64,000 nucleotides of DNA. Origin: DAIOEK01 sp963708715. Its GTDB lineage: Bacteria; Chloroflexota; Anaerolineae; Anaerolineales; Anaerolineaceae. Of the stretch, positions 9,593 through 17,559 are shown piece by piece; the stretch's first letter is position 1; every line of letters begins with the position of its first letter. The notes below the pieces were generated by a model. That model had not been told where the DNA came from. It saw only the letters and a program-made list of their open reading frames with translations, and did not search any database. The stretch spans positions 2,046,001-2,110,000 of the forward strand of contig CAVPSU010000001.1 of assembly GCA_963708715.1 (NCBI GenBank), written 5' to 3'. The translations under genes were made by a program, and so were the position numbers.

Positions 9593-10231
9593 TTAACCTG
9601 CTAAAAAGGGATTGTTCTTCTTTTCGAAACCAACTGTGGTTTCAGGGCCATGCCCCGGGTATAGAATTGTCTTATCAGGTAGGGTAAGCACCTGGTTCTT
9701 GATGCTCTGGAGCAGCTGGTGACCATCTCCTCCCGGGAGATCGGTCCTTCCAACCCCAAGATGGAAAATCAGATCACCCACCAGTGCAAGATTTGATTCG
9801 GGTAAATAGAATATGACATGCCCGGGTGTATGCCCGGGTGTGAACCGCACGGTTATCAGATCATCGCCTAATTTGAATGAGGTATTCTGATCTAAATCGG
9901 CTTCTACCTGAAAATCAGTATCCACGGTAAGGCCGAATTGCTTGGCACCTCCACCAAAATTCCAAAGGGGGAGATCGAGTGGATGTATATGTACTGCGAT
10001 GCCGCCGGGAATGGAAAGAAAAATGGTCGAAACTCCCGCGATGTGGTCAAAATGCGCATGTGTGATCAATACCCGATCCAATTGATAACGATTCTTTTGA
10101 ACCTGATTTAGGACTTGTTCCACACCCGAGGCTGGATCAACGATGATGCATTTTCGGCTGTCCTCGTCGACCAGAAGGATCGTGCGATTCTGGAGAGGTC
10201 CCAGGATAAATGATTGGATTTTCAATGACAT
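9593..10231 (-). CDS. MBL-fold metallo-hydrolase (glyoxalase II-like)
   Basis: A 212-residue cytoplasmic metallo-beta-lactamase-fold hydrolase. The zinc motif THAHFDH is at about residues 56-62, followed by TPGHTPGHVIFY, GDLIF with the bridging aspartate, and LYPGHGPETTVGFEKKNNPF at the C-terminus. This is the arrangement of glyoxalase II-like and persulfide dioxygenase-like proteins; it is shorter than true GloB because the C-terminal helical domain is absent. The substrate is unknown. Confidence 0.88.
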   Translation of the reverse strand: MSLKIQSFILGPLQNRTILLVDEDSRKCIIVDPASGVEQVLNQVQKNRYQLDRVLITHAHFDHIAGVSTIFLSIPGGIAVHIHPLDLPLWNFGGGAKQFGLTVDTDFQVEADLDQNTSFKLGDDLITVRFTPGHTPGHVIFYLPESNLALVGDLIFHLGVGRTDLPGGDGHQLLQSIKNQVLTLPDKTILYPGHGPETTVGFEKKNNPFLAG

Positions 10232-10309
10232 GGTTTAGTCTCTAATTTCGGTAATACTAAATTATTATACGCAATATGACTTACTGCATTTTTCCCCGGA
10301 AGTTTGTGA

Positions 10310-11431
10310 TCATTCCAAATTTCGTTCGGTGGTGATCATTAATTCTTCGGGTCCGACAGAACCTTTAGGAATGACAAACAAACTAACCAATAATGAGATA
10401 CAGATCAATATTGCGGATGTCGAGAAGATGCTCGGAGGATTGAATTGATAAAGGAAACCTGCCAGTGTGGGTGAGAGAATGATTGCGAATGAGGATACTG
10501 TATCAATCATTCCATACGCCATTCCCATTTGTGAAGCATGGATCAAGGGTCGGACGAGAGCCAGGGAAAGCGTCCTTACTGCTTTAAAACCGCCTAACAG
10601 GAAATAGCCGACCATAAACCAGGGCAACCCTTTTCCAACCACAAAATTGTTGAGAATGCCAGGACAGCAGTCTGTCCAAAGAGATAACCTCGCCGTGTCT
10701 TTAAGCGCCCCAGGAAGAAGACCAAAAGGGTATTCCCCAGACAGCCGATCGATCCAAGTATCCCGATCATACGTAAAGATATACCGCGTTCATTTTGTAG
10801 AAAGTTCGGTGCCAGTGGTTGGGGAAGATATGTGGCAAAGATGATGAAGCAAATAATGCCAAGCAATCCCATAAACCGGGTATTTCTGATCAGGGTAGTG
10901 TGAGGCTGGTGTTGTGGATGGATCTCAACCGGTTGGCTTGAAATGAAGAAGACGATGATGGTTGAAACAACAAAAATCACAGATGAAACACTATAGATCG
11001 CCTTCAGGCTATAAGCATCCGCCAGCCAGCCGCCCATAATAGGACCGGCTACCGCTCCGAGGTTATAGGCAGCCGATCCAAAAGTCAAAGCGCGCGCCAC
11101 GGACCACCGTCCCCGGGCGTGGGTGATATAGCTGTTCATCGGCGGCATGACAAAGCCGGTGAAACCATACAGAAGGATACCCACGATGAATACATTCAAT
11201 GTATTTGCATGATACCCAGATAAGTGGACGTCGTCCGAAACGGTCTGCCAGGTAGCCGGCAGGCAATTGCGTGAAAGCCATGATCAACCCAATGGCACCC
11301 AGGATGCTGCCGATGCCAATAGGGCTTGCCCCCAACTTCTGCAGGTAGATGGGTTGGAAATAGAAAAACATCCCTTCACCGATTCCCCAGGTGAGCAGGG
11401 ATGCGGCCATTAAAAACAAATCCCTTGTCAT
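10310..11431 (-). pseudogene. MFS transporter, interrupted by two frame breaks
   Basis: Reading from 11431, a major facilitator begins MTRDLFLMAASLLTWGIGEGMFF with the loop motif GYLADRFGRRP, changes frame near 11215, continues with IVGILLYGFTGFVMPPMNS, changes frame again near 10635, and ends with a hydrophobic C-terminal half to 10310. Together the three pieces give about 374 residues and roughly 11-12 membrane helices, the usual size for an MFS drug or sugar exporter. Conservation on both sides of each break suggests one-base sequence errors, but a real pseudogene is possible. The stop at 10310 lies 78 bp from the MBL hydrolase start. Confidence 0.7.
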
Positions 11432-11454
11432 ATCATATGCCTAAATTGAGGATA

Positions 11455-12558
11455 TTATTCCCCGACAGTGATCAGCGTCCGGTTGAAAGTGCTCAAGCTT
11501 TCTGAGCCATCGTCTGTGATCACTATATCATCTTCAATTCGAACACCCCCCCTGCCGGGAAGATAGATACCCGGTTCAATGGTGAATGTATTTCCCGTTT
11601 CCAGACTGTATTCGTTTTCCTGGAACATATACGGTTCTTCGTGCGCTTCCATCCCCAGTCCATGACCAACCCGGTGTGTGAAGAATTTGCCATACCCGGC
11701 TTTAGCAATCACAACACGAGCCGCTTCATCTACTTTGCCAGCCGGGATACCCGGTCTGGCAAAGGCTCTGGCAGACGCATTCGCCTGTCTGACAATCTCA
11801 TAGATCCTTTGGAACTCGGGCTCGATCTCTCCGACAGCGAGAGTGCGGGTTAGATCAGAGAAGTAACCATTATAGGCAGCACCCCAATCGATCACAACCA
11901 GGTCACCTGGCTGAAGGGGACGTTCGGATGGGTTTGCATGCGGATTTGCGCTGTTGGGTCCACTGGACACGATCGGTTGGAATGGAAGCTCGGTATCACA
12001 CCCGGCGCGCATTAAATTGATGGTCAATTCAGACGCGATCTCGCGTTCTGTTCTCCCCGGACAGATCAGCGGAAGCGTATCGGTTAGGGCTTGTTCAGCT
12101 ATTTCGACCGCACTGTGCATGAATCCCACTTCCTGATTATCTTTTCTTATGCGGAGTGAGGAAAGAAGGCTATCCACCGACTCAAATGATGAGTTCGGGA
12201 GTGCGGAATGGAGGTAATCCATTTCTAAAAACCGAAAACGGGTTGATTCAATTCCGATCAAACCCTGATTCAAATGGAGGTAGGCGCATGCGTCTTGAAA
12301 GGCTTTCGTCCGCTCGGCGGGATTATCCCCAAATGAAAATCCCCGCAATCCAGTCCCAGCCAATTTACCCATTTCCAAAACCGGAAGGACTATCGCCGCT
12401 TCGCCATTTCGGGCGAGAAGCAATACCGTTGGTCTTTCCATTAGATGAAAAGAGAAACCGGTAAGGTAAGTGAGTGTCGCTCCGGGATTGAGGGCGATGG
12501 CAGCGAATCTGGATTCTTTGAGACCTCTAATGAGTGTCTGGAAGCGGATCGGGTTCAT
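11455..12558 (-). CDS. M24-family Xaa-Pro aminopeptidase-like protein
   Basis: A 367-residue pita-bread peptidase. The N-terminal creatinase-type domain begins MNPIRFQTLIRGLKESRF. The C-terminal catalytic domain shows the five metal ligands in context: VVIDWGAAYNGYFSD (first Asp), FSDLTRT (second Asp), HRVGHGLGMEAHEEP (His) and FTIEPGIY and VRIEDD (Glu residues). Such enzymes cleave peptides ending in X-Pro at the N-terminus. ATG 12558 is chosen because GGAGG lies about seven bases upstream; the longer open frame extends backwards through the tRNA gene and cannot be coding there. Confidence 0.92.
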   Translation of the reverse strand: MNPIRFQTLIRGLKESRFAAIALNPGATLTYLTGFSFHLMERPTVLLLARNGEAAIVLPVLEMGKLAGTGLRGFSFGDNPAERTKAFQDACAYLHLNQGLIGIESTRFRFLEMDYLHSALPNSSFESVDSLLSSLRIRKDNQEVGFMHSAVEIAEQALTDTLPLICPGRTEREIASELTINLMRAGCDTELPFQPIVSSGPNSANPHANPSERPLQPGDLVVIDWGAAYNGYFSDLTRTLAVGEIEPEFQRIYEIVRQANASARAFARPGIPAGKVDEAARVVIAKAGYGKFFTHRVGHGLGMEAHEEPYMFQENEYSLETGNTFTIEPGIYLPGRGGVRIEDDIVITDDGSESLSTFNRTLITVGE

Positions 12559-12597
12559 GGGGTATCCTCCAAGGAGAATTATATCGCAGGCTGCGTC

Positions 12598-12626
12598 TTG
12601 ACGGAGGATGAGGGGCATGGTATTAT
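12598..12626 (+). promoter_or_regulatory. Sigma-70-type promoter of tRNA-fMet
   Basis: TTGACG at 12598-12603 and TATTAT at 12621-12626 are separated by exactly 17 bp. The tRNA begins 11 bases after the -10 box, which puts the start of transcription a few bases before the mature 5' end. Confidence 0.75.
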
Positions 12627-12637
12627 TGGGCTCTTGA

Positions 12638-12709
12638 TGCGGGGTAGAGCAGTGGCAGCTCGTCGGGCTCATAACCCGGAGGTCAGTGGTTCGAATCCAC
12701 TCCCCGCTA
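12638..12709 (+). tRNA. tRNA-fMet (CAT), initiator
   Basis: A 72-nt cloverleaf: acceptor TGCGGGG/CCCCGCT, D arm around AGAGCAGTGGCAGCTC, anticodon loop CTCATAA with anticodon CAT, and T arm AGTGG-TTCGAAT-CCACT. Two features mark it as the initiator: the mismatched first acceptor pair (T1 opposite T72) and three consecutive G-C pairs next to the anticodon loop. CCA is not encoded. It keeps its own promoter and terminator, and the tyrosine integrase directly downstream suggests its 3' end is the attachment site of the element. Confidence 0.93.
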
Positions 12710-12719
12710 CTAAGAGTGA

Positions 12720-12746
12720 ACCAGAGTCCGTCGGGCTCTGGTTTTT
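12720..12746 (+). terminator. Terminator of tRNA-fMet
   Basis: ACCAGAG at 12720-12726 pairs with CTCTGGT at 12736-12742 and runs into a T tract (GTTTTTC). It ends the tRNA transcript before the integrase. Confidence 0.8.
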
Positions 12747-12799
12747 CGTTAGCCCGGCGCACAGCGGTAGACATTTTTCCAAAAATGGAGGAATTTCTT

Positions 12800-13802
12800 A
12801 TGAACCGCAGTTCGCCGGGCTTGTCAAATTGCACTTTCCTTAAAATCCATCGACGGCTTCCTAAAATTCAAAACAGCAGAGGGGTTAAGCCAACGCACAA
12901 TTACCTCCTACGAATACATGCTCAACCATTGGTTGAAATACATTGGAGATCGGAGTGTTTCTGAAATTCAGGCTTCCGACCTTACTGGTTACATGGCCTG
13001 GCTGCGCACCGAGTACAAGCCGGTGCGCTTCAATGGTAGTAAAGAGCCATTGTCCGCCAAGTCCATTCGCAATGTGTGGGTGACGTTTCGTTCCTTTTTC
13101 GGCTGGCTGCACGTGGAGTTCAAGTACACCAACCCTGCTATAGAAATCACTGCTCCTAAATTTCAGACACATCCCGTTGAAACTTTTACCAAAGAAGACG
13201 TCGAAAAGATACTGAAGGCATGTGTCTTTTCTCGGGAATCTCAAACCGAGGAGAGAAAAAAGTTCGTGATGCGGCGACCGAGTGCCAATCGCGATCAGGC
13301 GATTGTTTTGATGTTGCTGGATACCGGATTGCGTGCAACCGAACTTTGTTCGCTGACAATCAACGATGTTGACCTCAAGACTGGAAAGGTCACGATTCGG
13401 CACGGAGTTATTGGCGGAGCTAAAGGTGGCAAAGGACGCACAGTCTACCTGGGTAAAGTTGCCCGAAAAGCCGTCTGGCGTTATCTGGTTGGGCGCGAAG
13501 ATGGGGATGATCCCCGTGCACCCCTTTTCATCAGCCAAGCCGACCGACCGTTCAACAAGGATAGTCTGCGTGTCTTGATCAACCGGTTGGGTTCCAGAGC
13601 AGAAGTGAAGAAAACCTATCCTCACAAATTCAGGCACACTTTTGCCATCACCTATCTGCGTTCTGGTGGTGACGTGTTTACCCTTCAATCCCTGCTGGGA
13701 CATGGTTCGCTGGATATGGTGCGCCATTATGCCCAAATTGCGGATATGGACGTGGAACAAGCGCACCGCAAGGCCAGCCCAGCCGATAACATGCGTTTGT
13801 AA
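12800..13802 (+). CDS. Tyrosine site-specific integrase, one N-terminal frame break
   Basis: A phage/ICE-type tyrosine recombinase of about 334 residues. A good ribosome site (GGAGG at 12787-12791) precedes ATG 12800, but that frame must shift by one base near 12838-12845, in TTAAAATCC, to join the main frame. The shifted reading gives the SAM-like core-binding start (FLKFKTAEGLSQRTITSYEY). The catalytic domain is complete: Arg in LRATELCSL, the Lys turn GGKGRTVYLG, HKFRHTF, LLGHGSL and the tyrosine in MVRHYAQI. It is expected to insert and excise the element at tRNA-fMet. If the break is ignored, the first in-frame ATG is 12918 and the core-binding domain would be truncated. Confidence 0.85.
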
Positions 13803-13813
13803 CGAGGAGGAGA

Positions 13814-14920
13814 TCATTCGGTCAACCTCCCGGCAATGAAGACCAAAGCATGTTTCTGGCTTTCTCGGTCTAAACGATTGAGATATGCTTCCAACTCATT
13901 ATCCGGCGTGGACGTCGCCTTACCCGACAAACCGGCAATACGCTCCTGAACATCAGAAGATAACATGGGAGCGTAGGTGCTGTCGGTGATTTCGATGCTG
14001 TCATGCATCAGGTTCATGGATACGGCTTTGTAATCGGCCATGGTCTGAGCATGCAACAATCCGTAAACGGCGTGTCCATGCCGGAATTTATGAGGCGATT
14101 TGAATTCTACATTTGCCAAAGAAAACAAGATTTCTAATCGTTTTTGCAGAGCATGGGAACGACTTGTACCTGGTTCTTCAGAGGATAAATACTGCTCTCC
14201 CCAAGTATGTGCAATGGGAGCATACCAGGGAGTTGAAGCAGGTAACGTAGCCCGAACGATTGCATCCCAGCGGCGCACCGGATCGAGCAGCTCGGGAATG
14301 TTTAAAAGAAAGGTGGTTGCCTTTTTGCTGTTTTTGGTATGGACACCCAATTCTGGCCACTGGCGTAGAGTGAGGTTTTCCAGATCGACCCCCGAAATTG
14401 GGAGCGTTGTAAAAGCGCTGGCGCGCATTCCTGAAAGGAATAACATGGCAGCAGCTGCTTGATCCCGTAAAAGAACCAGGTTGTTTTCAGGAACAGGCAC
14501 AGAAATCAGGGTTTGTACTTCCTCCAGCGTGACAAAGACATTCTCAGTTGAGACTTGCGGCTGTCGGGAAAGACGTAAGGTATCTATCCATGCGACCGGC
14601 AGACTATTCATTTCTCTAGGGTATGTGGACTTTGCCCAACGAAAGAAGCGTTTGCTAGAATCAATAATTTTCTTTTGGGATACTCCTGCAAGGGTTCCCT
14701 TTCCTTCTTTGCCTGGAAGAGATGCCAGATAAGAGGGTAACGTGGGGCGGATGGCTTGCACATTGCGAAAATTTTGATCATCTGCCCAGAGGAGTAAATG
14801 GCGCAAGTAAAAGCGATAGCGCTCCACTGAAGCAGGGTTCAGCTGCAGAACTTCCTCAAGATACTTGAGATGTTCTTTAATTTTGAGATAGTTCTGGCGT
14901 TCGATCACGATGCGCTCCAC
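13814..14920 (-). CDS. Second, diverged tyrosine recombinase
   Basis: A 368-residue protein with a SAM-like N-terminal half (ASVERYRFYLRHLLLWA) and a tyrosine-recombinase catalytic half: Arg in FLSGMRASAF, HKFRHGHAVYGL, and the tyrosine in HDSIEITDSTYAPM. It is only distantly similar to the integrase at 12800 and faces it, with 11 bp between their stops. Its start overlaps the upstream HTH/zinc-ribbon gene by 44 bp, so the two are a coupled unit. It may belong to a smaller mobile unit nested inside the element, or act as a second directionality or resolution enzyme; the sequence does not decide. Confidence 0.8.
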   Translation of the reverse strand: MERIVIERQNYLKIKEHLKYLEEVLQLNPASVERYRFYLRHLLLWADDQNFRNVQAIRPTLPSYLASLPGKEGKGTLAGVSQKKIIDSSKRFFRWAKSTYPREMNSLPVAWIDTLRLSRQPQVSTENVFVTLEEVQTLISVPVPENNLVLLRDQAAAAMLFLSGMRASAFTTLPISGVDLENLTLRQWPELGVHTKNSKKATTFLLNIPELLDPVRRWDAIVRATLPASTPWYAPIAHTWGEQYLSSEEPGTSRSHALQKRLEILFSLANVEFKSPHKFRHGHAVYGLLHAQTMADYKAVSMNLMHDSIEITDSTYAPMLSSDVQERIAGLSGKATSTPDNELEAYLNRLDRESQKHALVFIAGRLTE

Positions 14921-15299
14921 GATTGATAATATTTCCGCAAATTGTACAAGTCCCTTTGATCAGGACAAGATTTCCTTTAATCGGATGAATCTGGGGAGAG
15001 ATCAGCTTGGAAACCTGGTTGCAGTGCATGCAATAGGCTTCGTCTTCATTTAACTTACTTACCGTCTTTGGTTTGCGCTGCCCATCCACCCAGCTGGCAA
15101 AACTTTCACCATTAATCCAGATCCGATTGCGATTATCCCGCTGGTGCGGGACACCTGTTTGAAGCCAGTCACGCAGTGTGCTTTCCGCGATATCCAGCTC
15201 TTCGCAAATTTCACGCGGGGTATACAGCATCGGTAATAAACCGGGGGCTTTTACGATTACGGTGTGAGGCAGCTTGGTTCTATGACTTTTTTCTTCCAT
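14877..15299 (-). CDS. HTH plus zinc-ribbon DNA-binding protein
   Basis: A 140-residue protein with two parts. Residues ~25-75 form a MerR/excisionase-like helix-turn-helix (YTPREICEELDIAESTLRDW, followed by a wing with NRNRIWINGESFASWVDG). Residues ~88-125 hold two CxxC pairs (CMHC, CTIC) spaced as in a zinc ribbon. It overlaps the start of the tyrosine recombinase by 44 bp on the same strand. I infer an accessory DNA-binding partner that directs the recombinase to its sites; no known named family was recognised. Confidence 0.7.
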   Translation of the reverse strand: MEEKSHRTKLPHTVIVKAPGLLPMLYTPREICEELDIAESTLRDWLQTGVPHQRDNRNRIWINGESFASWVDGQRKPKTVSKLNEDEAYCMHCNQVSKLISPQIHPIKGNLVLIKGTCTICGNIINRGAHRDRTPELSQN

Positions 15300-15334
15300 C
15301 CAACGATACTCCTAAGAAATAAAGTTTTGTAATG

Positions 15335-15837
15335 TTATCCATGCATCAGCAGATCATCAGACCCGAAATCGTTGACAGCATTTCCAAAAGTTTGTTTGAT
15401 CTGAAGGATATCTTCTGGTATTACGCCTGGCATTTTGATTTTCACCTAAGCCAGCGCGAATTTTGCTGATCGAGTTAGTCAATTGGCTGGCCAGTTTATT
15501 GGCGCGTTTTGCTTCACGTCGCACAGTGTCCAATCACCAGTTGTTTTGGTGAAAGTTCATTTCAGACACATCGTCATCAAATTGAGCAAACTCAATCTTC
15601 ATCTGTGCAGGATCTGTATTTGCCATGCACCGAGCTTCAAAGCGTTTCAGACTGCGGATGAATCTCATCTACTTGATCTTCAATTTCACAGCGTATCCAA
15701 CTGTTCGCAAGGTAAATCCAGAAAGCTGAGATACATATCCAGATAAACGGGACAAGTCTTCTTGAATGGTTTCAAGCTGCGATGACAAGCCTGGTATGTT
15801 GCGTTTTGACTGATTTTGTCAGTAAGCATGTGTTCAT
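15335..15837 (-). pseudogene. Broken gene upstream of the HTH/recombinase pair
   Basis: Reading leftward from ATG 15837, which has an AAAGGATC ribosome site, protein-like stretches appear in changing frames: QLETIQEDLSRLSGYVSQL, then MANTDPAQMKIEFAQFDDDV, then EAKRANKLASQLTNSISKIR, then MPGVIPEDILQIKQTFGNAV ending at 15335. At least three frame changes are needed to join them into one protein of about 165 residues. It ends 36 bp before the HTH/zinc-ribbon gene and may be the first gene of a three-gene recombinase unit. No family was recognised. Confidence 0.4.
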
Positions 15838-15896
15838 TGGTGATCCTTTCGAAAAGAGTTACGAGTAGGATAACACCCGGCAGTGTTCGGCTCAAT

Positions 15897-15944
15897 CTAC
15901 CAATTTCGGTAGGATTTAATCCAAAAAACTACCGATATCGGTAT
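15897..15944. promoter_or_regulatory. Tandem palindromic operator-like sites
   Basis: CTACCAATTTCGGTAG (15897-15912) and CTACCGATATCGGTAT (15929-15944) are near-perfect palindromes of one consensus, CTACCnATnTCGGTAG. Their centres are 32 bp apart, about three helical turns. A further half site, CTACCG, is at 16034. They lie in the 350-bp space between the divergent broken gene and the LuxR-type regulator, where cooperative repressor or activator binding would be expected. Confidence 0.5.
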
Positions 15945-16190
15945 ATAGATTTTTTTACTTTTTCCTTGCACAATAGAATAATCTGACCTATAATTACACA
16001 GAACGTATGTTCTAAAATATACAAACCAAAAATCTACCGTTACCTGACTTGCGCATAAATACTTAGAATGGCCAACACAATCACAATCTTTCTCACACCT
16101 GGTCCTCTCCGGATTAATGCGCATTATTCCGGGGGGGCTTTATGTTATTTCTTAACCACGTATTGTGGAACTTAGGGGAGGTCTCCGTCA
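15945..16190. other. AT-rich divergent regulatory region
   Basis: No gene is supported here. The region holds T- and A-rich tracts, the CTACCG half site at 16034 and, at its right end, the strong ribosome site GGGGAGG about ten bases before ATG 16191. Confidence 0.4.
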
Positions 16191-16607
16191 ATGCCATCCA
16201 TCGTAGTCTTCAATGATGAAGGAAATGTTGTTTACCAAAATACTGTTGACGATGTTCACGAGTTGGTGAAAACAATCCGCGATGGTGGCGATCTGCCGGG
16301 CTTTTCTGAGTCACCCCCACCCGTTCGCATTAATGGACTGATTATCCTTGCAGAACAATCGCCTGTATGTAAAAGAACTGCGCCAAAACTTACCCAAAAA
16401 CAATGTCAGGTGCTGCAATGCCTGGCGAATTCCCTCACCCCAGAGCAAACCGCAATGAAAATGGGTCTATCAGAAGAATCTATTCGGCTTTATCTTAGAA
16501 TTCTCAAGAAAAAATTCAAAACAGAAAGCCGGGATCAATTAATGGCAATGGCTGGCTATCTTGGGTTGTGCAATCCCTATCAAGACGAGCCGCCTGAAGC
16601 AAGTTAA
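16191..16607 (+). CDS. LuxR/NarL-type HTH transcriptional regulator
   Basis: A 138-residue protein with a C-terminal LuxR-type helix-turn-helix at about residues 65-125: LTQKQCQVLQCLANSLTPEQ, then AMKMGLSEESIRLYLRILKKKFK. The N-terminal 60 residues start VVFNDEGNVVYQNTVDD and match no response-regulator receiver, because the phospho-acceptor aspartate and lysine are missing. It could be activated by a small ligand or a partner protein. It is the first plus-strand gene after the palindromic operators and a natural candidate to bind them. Confidence 0.75.
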   Translation: MPSIVVFNDEGNVVYQNTVDDVHELVKTIRDGGDLPGFSESPPPVRINGLIILAEQSPVCKRTAPKLTQKQCQVLQCLANSLTPEQTAMKMGLSEESIRLYLRILKKKFKTESRDQLMAMAGYLGLCNPYQDEPPEAS

Positions 16608-16741
16608 GCAATCATGGTCGCGAAAAATGTCTGGCATCATCATCGGGGATTCGTTGCCAGAAAACGAAAAGTATTATATTATTAGTGACGAACATATTTT
16701 TCGTTATTATACTACATTGCGACCGGTAAAACTCACAAGTT

Positions 16742-17152
16742 ATGTCCAAATTTCCAGACTGGTTTAAGCGAGCATATAAACAATGGAGCCGATCCCAACC
16801 AGGTGAGGAAGATTTCTTGGCATTCTGTGACTTGCTAGGTTATTCACCTGCTATTGTGTTGAACTGGCTTCAAGGTGATTCTATACCTCAGGGTGCTGAG
16901 CTATTGAGTATAGCTGGTCTATTTGGTACGAAGGTGTATTCATTGCTAGGCCAGCCAGAACCTGATCCAGAGCTAGTGAAGATCTACAATTCCTTCTCTC
17001 ATCTGAGCGGGGAATCCCGAAGTAAATTAGCACTTGCATTATATGAGGTTGAGTTACGATTGAAAGCCGAAAAACTTTCAATAAAATCCAATCAAGCAAA
17101 AGAAATTTTTGAAGAAATTTTTGCCAAATATAAATTGGACAATTCGCGATAA
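16742..17152 (+). CDS. XRE-like helix-turn-helix protein
   Basis: A 136-residue protein whose N-terminal ~70 residues look like a lambda-repressor-type HTH (EDFLAFCDLLGYSPAIVLNW, then GAELLSIAGLFGTKVYSLLG). The C-terminal part is helical and charged (LAKYKL-type heptads) and may dimerise. It lies between the LuxR-type regulator and the Xis-like gene and is followed by its own terminator. A role in keeping the element quiescent or triggering excision is inferred from position only. Confidence 0.6.
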   Translation: MSKFPDWFKRAYKQWSRSQPGEEDFLAFCDLLGYSPAIVLNWLQGDSIPQGAELLSIAGLFGTKVYSLLGQPEPDPELVKIYNSFSHLSGESRSKLALALYEVELRLKAEKLSIKSNQAKEIFEEIFAKYKLDNSR

Positions 17153-17183
17153 TTAGAAAGAGTATTATTTCATTCCATCCGAT

Positions 17184-17211
17184 GCTCACGAAAAGATCCG
17201 TGAGCGTTTTT
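17184..17211 (+). terminator. Rho-independent terminator
   Basis: GCTCACG (17184-17190) pairs with CGTGAGC (17199-17205) and is followed by GTTTTTG. It ends the regulator gene upstream. Confidence 0.8.
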
Positions 17212-17233
17212 GATTATGAAATTTTGTTGTAAT

Positions 17234-17241
17234 GCTATAAT
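17234..17241 (+). promoter_or_regulatory. Extended -10 promoter of the Xis-like gene
   Basis: TGCTATAAT forms an extended -10 element (TATAAT at 17236-17241) with no clear -35. It lies 45 bp before the small DNA-binding gene starting at 17286, whose ribosome site is GGGAGGG at 17275. Confidence 0.55.
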
Positions 17242-17285
17242 AAACTCAAGCAACTGTGTTTAAATATATTATTTGGGAGGGTCAT

Positions 17286-17492
17286 ATGGACTCTGAATTC
17301 CTGACAGCTGAGGAAGTAGCCGAGTATTTACGTCTCCCGTTATCGACCGTATACAAATTAGTTCAAGATAAAAGATTGCCAGGTTTTAAAGTTGGTAAGC
17401 ATTGGCGGTTCAGAAAAGAGACGATTCAAAGGTGGATTGTTGAAAAAGAGGGTTTATCTGGAAATGAAGACCCCAAAAAAACGAGTGTTTAG
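17286..17492 (+). CDS. AlpA/Xis-like small DNA-binding protein
   Basis: A 68-residue protein almost entirely made of an excisionase-family winged HTH: FLTAEEVAEYLRLPLSTVYK, then LPGFKVGKHWRFRKETIQRW. Such proteins act as excisionases (recombination directionality factors) or small regulators in mobile elements. ATG 17286 is preferred over the longer frame because GGGAGG lies just upstream. It sits between the regulators and the defence operon and could control either excision or the operon at 17560. Confidence 0.8.
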   Translation: MDSEFLTAEEVAEYLRLPLSTVYKLVQDKRLPGFKVGKHWRFRKETIQRWIVEKEGLSGNEDPKKTSV

Positions 17493-17559
17493 TGATTATG
17501 TGATCTCTCGTATCTTGTAGCCTGATTCTCAATAAAAATCTTTCCAACCCAAAGAAGTC

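Noticed and set aside
12559..12834. N-terminal extension of the M24 peptidase through the tRNA gene
   Set aside because: The tRNA and its promoter occupy this DNA; ATG 12558 with GGAGG is the better start.
12885..13817. A 310-codon open frame antisense to the integrase
   Set aside because: It mirrors the integrase codons, has no ribosome site and shows no protein-like motifs.
15483..15746. Plus-strand 87-codon frame
   Set aside because: The opposite strand carries protein-like pieces and a ribosome site; the plus frame has neither.
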